64,000 nucleotides of DNA from Planctomycetaceae bacterium (lineage in GTDB: Bacteria > Planctomycetota > Planctomycetia > Planctomycetales > Planctomycetaceae). This document shows, piece after piece, positions 41,070-47,717 of this stretch. Numbering within the stretch: position 1 is the stretch's first letter; every line of letters starts with the position of its first letter. The notes beneath the pieces were generated by a model. It was not told where the DNA came from. It searched no databases and saw only the letters and a list, made by a program, of their open reading frames with translations. Made by a program: the position numbers and the translations under genes. The stretch covers positions 62,001 through 126,000 of the forward strand of contig JAKFWC010000023.1 of assembly GCA_021732975.1 (NCBI GenBank). The letters are read 5' to 3'.

Positions 41070-42008
41070 ATGTCGGCAGACAATCCGAATCCGCTGCGTA
41101 TGCCGTTCGTCATCGGCCTCGGCGAATTGTTGTGGGACTGCTTTCCAGCGGGGCGACTGCCGGGCGGCGCACCGGCCAACGTCGCCTTCCATGTGCAGCA
41201 GTTGGGAATCCCGGCGGCGGTCGCCACGAGTGTGGGGACTGATCCGCTCGGTGATGAGTTGGTGGCCTTCCTCACCGCGAAGGGATTACGGACCGATCTC
41301 GTGCAGCGTGATCCGGTTCATCCCACGGGAACGGTCACCGCCACGCCGCGTCCCGATGGTCACACCGACTATGTCTTCCTCGAAGACTGTGCGTGGGATC
41401 ATCTACGACTAGCAGACGAATCGCGGGTCGCTTTTACAAAAGCGAACGCCATCGTCTTTGGCACGCTTGCCCAGCGGAGTGCTGGCAATCGAAAACTCTA
41501 TCACGGTGAGCTTCATCTTCGATCAGATTGCCTGACCGTTTACGACATCAACTTGCGGCCGCCGTTTTACGAAGCCGCGTGGATCTGGCAATCGATTGAA
41601 ATGGCGCGAGTCGTCAAAATGAACGATGACGAAGCGCGGATTCTGGCCGAGATGATGTCGGTATCTTCCGCCTCGCCCGAGGAAGTTGCGCGGCGATTAT
41701 TGGATCGCTATTCCAAACTCGACCTCGTCTGCATCACGCGCGGGGGTAAAGGGGCTATCGGCGTGACGCGACAGGAGACCGTCGAAATTCCCGGCGTGTC
41801 GGTGAAGGTGGTCGATACCGTCGGTGCCGGCGATGCGTTTACAGCGGCGCTGATTGCCTTTCGGCTGTACGAGTGGCCGCTGGAAACCACGCTGCATTAT
41901 GCGAACCGCATCGGTGCGCTGGTCGCGAGTCGTCCCGGGGCGATGCCGGATTTGCGGGACGAAATCGCGGCCCTGAAAGCCGAACCGCGATGGATCCCGT
42001 TTCGCTGA
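41070..42008 (+). CDS. PfkB-family carbohydrate kinase (fructokinase-like)
   Basis: GLGELLWDCFPAGRLPGGAPANVAFHVQQLG ... VVDTVGAGDAFTAALIAF. Confidence 0.92.
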   Translation: MSADNPNPLRMPFVIGLGELLWDCFPAGRLPGGAPANVAFHVQQLGIPAAVATSVGTDPLGDELVAFLTAKGLRTDLVQRDPVHPTGTVTATPRPDGHTDYVFLEDCAWDHLRLADESRVAFTKANAIVFGTLAQRSAGNRKLYHGELHLRSDCLTVYDINLRPPFYEAAWIWQSIEMARVVKMNDDEARILAEMMSVSSASPEEVARRLLDRYSKLDLVCITRGGKGAIGVTRQETVEIPGVSVKVVDTVGAGDAFTAALIAFRLYEWPLETTLHYANRIGALVASRPGAMPDLRDEIAALKAEPRWIPFR

Positions 42009-42020
42009 GCGCACATCCTG

Positions 42021-42100
42021 CAGAGCCGCGCGTCAGGGAGCGAGTTCTGAATTCATGCACACGACCGCGGGGAACTCATTCCCTGACGGTCGTGGCTCGG
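42021..42100. repeat. Imperfect inverted repeat (gagccgcgcgtcagggagcgagtt ... aactcattccctgacggtcgtggctcg)
   Basis: Complementary arms; right arm resembles 8806-8829 (ggctccctgacggtcgcggctcgg). Confidence 0.65.
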
Positions 42101-42109
42101 ACGAATCCG

Positions 42110-44563
42110 TTACTTCTCGCTGAAAACGTTCACCGCTTCTTCATGTTTCACCGGTGACCGGAGATGGTCGGCGGCGAACTGCATTTCGAGGCGGCTGTCA
42201 CCGGGAGCGATGGCTTCCAACACGAGTTCAAACGTGGCGTTGGTCTTCGGCGACAGCGAGGCGACGGGCTCGAATTGCAGCCGTTGCCCGTTGACCTGGT
42301 AGTTCGTTGGCGCTTTGACGCTGACCAATCGCAGTTCCGGCGGCAGATTCACCATCAACTGCACGTTTTCCGCGACGGCCGAACCATTGTTCTTGATCTG
42401 GACGCGGCTGGTGACCTTCTCCCCGACGGCAACGAGTCGTTGCAATCCGAGTGGTTCCAGCGCCAGGGCCGGGAAACCTTCAATCGCCACTTGAGGCTTG
42501 ACGGTGGCCACACTTCCGGTGGGGCCCGTTGCAGAGATCACACCTTCAAACTTACCCGGTGCTTTGGGATTGAGTGTCGCCGAAACGCGCTGTTCGCCGC
42601 CGATGGGAAGTGGTCCCACGTTCCAGGTGATCGTGCGGGTGGTGGAATCGAAGATGCCGCCATCGCTGGCGTCAATGAAGTCGAAGCCTGCTGGCACCGT
42701 TTCGGTCACTCGCACGCGTTGAACAACCCGTTGGCCTTCATTGCCGACCTTGTTGGCGAACACGGCCTGACGACCGACGTAAACTTTCGGCGGACTGCTG
42801 CGGGTCAGCACAATCTGTTCGCCGACGATTTCCACATTCGTTTTCGATTCCGTCGTCACGTTGCCATCGGCCATCGCGATGGATTGCAGTGTCGTCCGGC
42901 CGACTTTGGTGCCGGTCAGTTCGAGACGGACTTCACGCGATTCCCCCGGAGCAAGGCGTTCGATCTTGTATTCGAGATCGCTGCCCGCGGGATGGGAAAG
43001 TCCTTCGGGAATGATGCTCCGCAGGATCACATTCTTGGCGTCGCTGTCGCCAGGGTTGGAGAGCGTGAAGGTAAACTCCGTCGTCTCCTGCATCCGCATT
43101 TCCGACGGACCGTTGACTCGCAGCCGCAGTTGGGGCGAACTGACAACGATGTCCGCCGCGACTTCGGTAACGAACGTGACTTTTGCCACGCTGCCGAGGG
43201 TGCCCTCTTCTTCGGGGACGACCTTAATCGAGATTTTCCGTTCGTCGTTGGGTTGAAGCGTGCCGAGCTTCCAGACGAGTTTCTTCTCCTGCATTTCCGC
43301 CCGGGGCGCGGTGCCGATGAGGCGGCTGCCGCGGGGAATGCGGTCTTCCACAGTCACCTGCGTGGCAGGGCTGTTGCCGGTATTGCGTACAAGAATCGAA
43401 TAGATGAGCACCTGACCGAGCACGGCTTTCGGCGGTGCGGTCTTTTCGATCGTGAGACGGGGTTCCTGCACTCCACGCGGCACTTCGAGGGGGGCCGTTC
43501 CGTCACCGATCATGGCATCGGAACCGGGACTGCGTTCGCGCGGCGCCGGTTGACGGCTGATCGGCGTACGCGGCTCAGGTTCGGATCGCGCCGGAGGCAT
43601 GTCGAGTGTCGGCAGATTGTCCACGGGAACCCGAGGGGTTGCAGCGGGCGTGCGGACTTTCGCCGGGGCGAACGGATCAAACGGGTCTTCGGTCGCGGCG
43701 GGGGCTGCTTCCGGTTGAGTCGCGGGCGGGTTCACCTGGGGCGGCGTATCGAGATCGGTGGGTAACCGGCTCGGCGGCGGCTCAGCGGCAAATGGGTCGT
43801 CTTGCTTGAACGGTTCGGCGGCCGGCGGTTCGGCGGCTCGTTCTTCGCGGCGGTTGCTGCGTGGTGGCGCGGCAGGGATGTCTTCTGAAGGGAAGGGATC
43901 TGCCGCCGGTTCACCGAGTGTCGGTGCTGGTGCGGCATTCGGCTCGGGTGCGTCTTTCTCCGGAATCAGCTCGGGCAACCGCGGTGCGGTGGAGTCGGTG
44001 GCAGCTTCGGCCGGTGGTGCGGTACCGAAGAACGGATCGGCCTCGACTGCGGGCTCTTTGGCCGCAGTCGGAATGATCTTGGACTCGTTGGCGTCAGCGG
44101 TCGGGGTGATCAGTGTCGGACCGAAATCAAACGCATCATCTTTCGCGGCGGATGTCAATTTTTGCGGTGGAGTTGGCAGATCAGCCGCGTTTTCGGCAGC
44201 AGGAGCGTTCGCACGGAAGTTGAGTCCCCGACGATACCGCGCCGATTCCGCGGGGTTCGGGGCTTCAATAACAGGGGGCGTTTCCGGTGTCGGCTCGGGT
44301 GGAACAGACGCCGCGACAGCCACGGGTTCTTTCGATGCTCGTTCGGTAACGGGGTTGTTGTCGGTGGGCAATCCGAGCGCAGCAGGATCGGCGAACCCCA
44401 AGTTCACGTCGGGTTCGACAATATTCGGGACTTCGGTGTCGCTGCGATTCATGACACCCGAGGTCGGCGTCGACGAGGACAAGCCTTGTTGAGCTTGCCA
44501 GACGACGACCAATCCCGCTCCCATCACCACCGACATGGCGGCGAGTTTCCACAGTCCACTCAT
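42110..44563 (-). CDS. Large secreted/anchored protein with DUF11 repeats and a Pro/Ala-rich linker
   Basis: MSGLWKLAAMSVVMGAGLVVVW; LTIEKTAPPKAVLGQVLIYSILVRNTGNSPATQVTVEDRIPRGSRLIGTAP repeated DUF11-type modules. Confidence 0.85.
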   Translation of the reverse strand: MSGLWKLAAMSVVMGAGLVVVWQAQQGLSSSTPTSGVMNRSDTEVPNIVEPDVNLGFADPAALGLPTDNNPVTERASKEPVAVAASVPPEPTPETPPVIEAPNPAESARYRRGLNFRANAPAAENAADLPTPPQKLTSAAKDDAFDFGPTLITPTADANESKIIPTAAKEPAVEADPFFGTAPPAEAATDSTAPRLPELIPEKDAPEPNAAPAPTLGEPAADPFPSEDIPAAPPRSNRREERAAEPPAAEPFKQDDPFAAEPPPSRLPTDLDTPPQVNPPATQPEAAPAATEDPFDPFAPAKVRTPAATPRVPVDNLPTLDMPPARSEPEPRTPISRQPAPRERSPGSDAMIGDGTAPLEVPRGVQEPRLTIEKTAPPKAVLGQVLIYSILVRNTGNSPATQVTVEDRIPRGSRLIGTAPRAEMQEKKLVWKLGTLQPNDERKISIKVVPEEEGTLGSVAKVTFVTEVAADIVVSSPQLRLRVNGPSEMRMQETTEFTFTLSNPGDSDAKNVILRSIIPEGLSHPAGSDLEYKIERLAPGESREVRLELTGTKVGRTTLQSIAMADGNVTTESKTNVEIVGEQIVLTRSSPPKVYVGRQAVFANKVGNEGQRVVQRVRVTETVPAGFDFIDASDGGIFDSTTRTITWNVGPLPIGGEQRVSATLNPKAPGKFEGVISATGPTGSVATVKPQVAIEGFPALALEPLGLQRLVAVGEKVTSRVQIKNNGSAVAENVQLMVNLPPELRLVSVKAPTNYQVNGQRLQFEPVASLSPKTNATFELVLEAIAPGDSRLEMQFAADHLRSPVKHEEAVNVFSEK

Positions 44564-44796
44564 TGGGAATCCCTTCCCCAAAACCCCCTGAGAACCGTCG
44601 CCCATCCTGTGCGAAACGGTCCGCCTTGGCGCCATCGTGCCACTCGGCGCAGCAGAACTACCAAAATTGTAAAAATGGGAGAAGAGCAGTTTTTTGCCGG
44701 CCGGCCTCTTTTCAGGACCGCAACCATTAGAAAGCGCGTTCCGAATTCGTCATCTGATTGAGTACGCGCTTTCTTATGAACGCGGCTCGGAAAAAC

Positions 44797-45105
44797 TCAC
44801 AAAGATGTCTTGGGATCTGACATCCACGGCCAACTTGTTTTGGCCGTCGGCGTCGGGGCCGGGGTCGGTTCCGCACCGGGTACGGGCGCGAGTGGTGTAA
44901 ACTGTTGTGCTTGTTGGAGTTGCCGGTAATATGTGCTGCTGAACCCCCGCGGCTGGTGATAATCCGGCAGGGCGCAACCGGCGACGAACAACACCACAAA
45001 GAGTCCGCTGTGGGTGCGTCGTGAACATCGGGATATCGTCAGTTTTATCTGCACAAACGTATCTGCACACAGAGCGGACAATTGGAATAATCGTTTCCCT
45101 ATCAT
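44797..45105 (-). CDS. Hypothetical small lipoprotein
   Basis: MIGKRLFQLSALC... HSGLFVVLFVAGCALPDYHQPRG; lipobox FVAGC. Confidence 0.5.
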   Translation of the reverse strand: MIGKRLFQLSALCADTFVQIKLTISRCSRRTHSGLFVVLFVAGCALPDYHQPRGFSSTYYRQLQQAQQFTPLAPVPGAEPTPAPTPTAKTSWPWMSDPKTSL

Positions 45106-45170
45106 CGGCACCTCGTCGACGTGGAATCCCGGCATTTTTCCAAATGCCGCGGAACGAAGCTCGTCCCGCA

Positions 45171-46442
45171 CTAAATCAGCCAGAACCAGACCACGGCGAC
45201 CAAGGTGGGACCGAGCGATCCCAAGAACAGTCGCAGCGGGCTGATGCCCTCCGAACCGAACACTTTGGAGGTCTGCAGAATGCCCACTCCCGCCGGATTC
45301 GGAGCGTTCGCAATCACGGTGAGTCCGCCGCCGGTGACCGCCCCGGCCACTAACGCGTACTTCAGATCGGGACCAATGCCTTCCACGAGCGAACCGAGGT
45401 AAGTGAGTGCGGCGTTATCGGTGATCGCGGTCAGTGACGTGGCGCCGAAGAACAGCATCGAACCGTCGAGTTGTCCGATCAGCGGACGCAGCCAGTATTC
45501 CTGCAAACTTCCCAGCGTCACCAGGCCCGCCAGAAAAAAGCCCACGAGCAAACCTTCCCGCAACTTCAAGTTGTCCTGATATTCGCGCGTTGCCGTCGTC
45601 AGCCCCAGAAAGAGCATCAACACGCCAAAAAATACGTCGGGGTGGTGCGCAAAATAGACCACTGCCGCGAGAAACAGCACATGCAGCAACGTCAACCAGG
45701 CCGGAATCCGTCGGTTATGAATCTGGACCGGCGGCAATGCTTGCAGTTCGCGTCGAAAAGTGAAGGCCACCAGAACCGTGGAAACCATCGCACTCAACGC
45801 AGCCCGCCAACCAAAATGCGTCAGCATGAACGGCGTGTCCCAACCCCACTTCTGGGCTACCATCAACACCGGCGGGGCCGCGAAATGTGTGAGCGTACCC
45901 CCGATAGACACGTTGACGAACAGCAGTCCCAAGGTGGCGTATGCCAACCGCAGACTAATGCCCTGGTCGAAATAGCGGCGTTTCAGCACGATGGCGAGCA
46001 ATGTCATCGCAGCGGGTTCGGTAATGAAGGACCCCAGCAACGGGCCGAGAGAAAGTGCCGTGACAAAGAATGCCAGACTCTCATTCAGTGGTAACCGCCG
46101 GGACACGAAGGTGAGTATCGCTTCCCCCAGCGTCACCACGGGACGTGTCGCCGCCACGACCATGACCACCAGCACGAACTTCGCTTCGGTGAAATTGAGT
46201 GATTCAATGTAGTGGATTGCTTCCTCAACAGACCCTTGTACGATCCCGACGCCGACGAACAGAACCGCTGCCCAGAGCCCGAACACAACCTCGGTTTCGG
46301 CGAGGAAATGCAGCAGGTTTTCGGCCACCGATCCTTTGGGAAAGCGGTGGGCCCAGCGGGCGAAGTACTGCACCGAAAATGTGTGCAACACCGCCACAAC
46401 AAACAACACCGTGGCCAGCAGTTCCGGTAATGTCGGAGGCAT
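45171..46442 (-). CDS. Putative Na+/H+ antiporter-like membrane protein
   Basis: MPPTLPELLATVLFVVAVLHTFSVQYFARWAHRFPKGSVAENLLHFLAETEVVFGLWAAVLF ... about 10 hydrophobic segments. Confidence 0.8.
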   Translation of the reverse strand: MPPTLPELLATVLFVVAVLHTFSVQYFARWAHRFPKGSVAENLLHFLAETEVVFGLWAAVLFVGVGIVQGSVEEAIHYIESLNFTEAKFVLVVMVVAATRPVVTLGEAILTFVSRRLPLNESLAFFVTALSLGPLLGSFITEPAAMTLLAIVLKRRYFDQGISLRLAYATLGLLFVNVSIGGTLTHFAAPPVLMVAQKWGWDTPFMLTHFGWRAALSAMVSTVLVAFTFRRELQALPPVQIHNRRIPAWLTLLHVLFLAAVVYFAHHPDVFFGVLMLFLGLTTATREYQDNLKLREGLLVGFFLAGLVTLGSLQEYWLRPLIGQLDGSMLFFGATSLTAITDNAALTYLGSLVEGIGPDLKYALVAGAVTGGGLTVIANAPNPAGVGILQTSKVFGSEGISPLRLFLGSLGPTLVAVVWFWLI

Positions 46443-46583
46443 CGTTCTCCATTCTGATTCACGAGTGCGCGATGTGCCGGCGGACCGGCCGTCCCTACCT
46501 CGTATGGTACGAAATGACATATCTCTGTCGTGGATCAAATCGCGGCATCGTCCATCGATTCGTCTGATTCAGAGTGCTCGGCG

Positions 46584-46683
46584 GGTGGCCGGGGTTGGAG
46601 CGTACTCGCGAAACCCCGGAAAACAGCGTGTTGCCAAAATGCCGGGGCTTCCCTTCGGTCCAGCCCCGGCCACCCCCGCTTCA
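46584..46683. repeat. gtggccggggctggagcgtactcgcgaa family inverted repeat, copy 2
   Basis: gtggccggggttggagcgtactcgcgaaaccccgg ... ccggggcttcccttcggtccagccccggccac. Confidence 0.85.
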
Positions 46684-46793
46684 AAAAGGCGATGACCCTT
46701 TCCCATCGGCTCCGTTGCTGGCGTTCGTCCGGGGGGTTTGATAGAACAACGGAGACCGGATATTCGACCCGGAGCGGTTCACGTCAGGAATGA

Positions 46794-47264
46794 GTGATGG
46801 ATGCGGTTTTATCGAGTTTGCTGCAGTTAGTGACGGCGGTGTGGCAGTTGCTGATCGCCCTGATCTTCCTCGTCACGCCGTGGACGCCGCTCATCGGTTA
46901 TCTCGCGTTCTGGCTGTTCGCGGTCGATTGGGTCAAGTTTCGGCTGGTGCTCATTCGCGGCGGGATCATCGGTGTCCTGCTCATTGTTTTTATGACGACA
47001 TTGGTCTGGGGCCTGATCGCACCGCCACCGGGGGATTATCACAATATCTTCGGCCTACACCTCTCCAACTTCGTCGGGAAGTTCGTCTATGTGGCGGCCC
47101 TGACGGTGATGATGTTCCTCTGCGGGTCGGTGCAACTCTCCGGGCTGTGCGGCTCATGGGCCCAGTTCCCGGAAGACGCCCCTGCGGACGATCATCACGG
47201 CCACGATGACCACGGTCATGACGCCCACGGCGATGCCGATCACGCCGTCGCCCACGCGCATTAA
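46794..47264 (+). CDS. Hypothetical membrane protein with His/Asp-rich C-terminal tail
   Basis: 4 hydrophobic segments then DDHHGHDDHGHDAHGDADHAVAHAH. Confidence 0.7.
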   Translation: MMDAVLSSLLQLVTAVWQLLIALIFLVTPWTPLIGYLAFWLFAVDWVKFRLVLIRGGIIGVLLIVFMTTLVWGLIAPPPGDYHNIFGLHLSNFVGKFVYVAALTVMMFLCGSVQLSGLCGSWAQFPEDAPADDHHGHDDHGHDAHGDADHAVAHAH

Positions 47265-47270
47265 TCACCA

Positions 47271-47302
47271 GAAGCCCACGGTTTCTTAACCGTGGGTCTC
47301 AT
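47271..47302. repeat. GAAGCCCA family hairpin, copy 1
   Basis: gaagCCCACGGTTtcttAACCGTGGGtctcat. Confidence 0.85.
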
Positions 47303-47333
47303 CCCGTGCTCACAACGAACCAGGATTCTCATC

Positions 47334-47669
47334 ATGGCAGACGGCAACGGCAACCAGGCGGAACCGCGTCCGCAACAGCCCGTCCAGACGATCACCGAAC
47401 CGGAAGGCCTGCAACCGCTGTACGCCAACTTCTGCCAAGTGTCGCACACACCGGAAGAACTGGTGCTCGACTTCGGCCTGAACCCGCGGCCATTTGAACC
47501 GTCGCCGCATCCGATCAAAATCACGCAGCGGCTGGTGGTGAACCTCTACACTGCGAAGCGCATGTGGGCCGCATTGGGAATGGCGCTGGAACGACACGAA
47601 AAGACCTTCGGCGCGATCGAAATCGATGTCAACAAGCGAGTCGCCCAACGCCCGCAACAACCGAAGTAG
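47334..47669 (+). CDS. DUF3467 domain protein
   Basis: PLYANFCQVSHTPEELVLDFGLNPRPFEPSPHPIKITQRLVVNLYTAKRMWAALGMALERHEKTFGAIEID. Confidence 0.88.
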   Translation: MADGNGNQAEPRPQQPVQTITEPEGLQPLYANFCQVSHTPEELVLDFGLNPRPFEPSPHPIKITQRLVVNLYTAKRMWAALGMALERHEKTFGAIEIDVNKRVAQRPQQPK

Positions 47670-47677
47670 CATCCCCA

Positions 47678-47710
47678 GAAGCCCACGGTTTCTGAACCGT
47701 GGGTCTCTTC
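47678..47710. repeat. GAAGCCCA family hairpin, copy 2
   Basis: gaagCCCACGGTTtctgAACCGTGGGtctcttc. Confidence 0.85.
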
Positions 47711-47717
47711 GTTTCGG

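Noticed and set aside
42021-42100. Inverted repeat as a rho-independent terminator of the PfkB gene
   Set aside because: Arms imperfect and no T-tract follows; kept only as a repeat.
42164-43765. 533-aa ORF antisense to the DUF11 protein
   Set aside because: Shadow ORF; the DUF11 modules on the minus strand explain the region.
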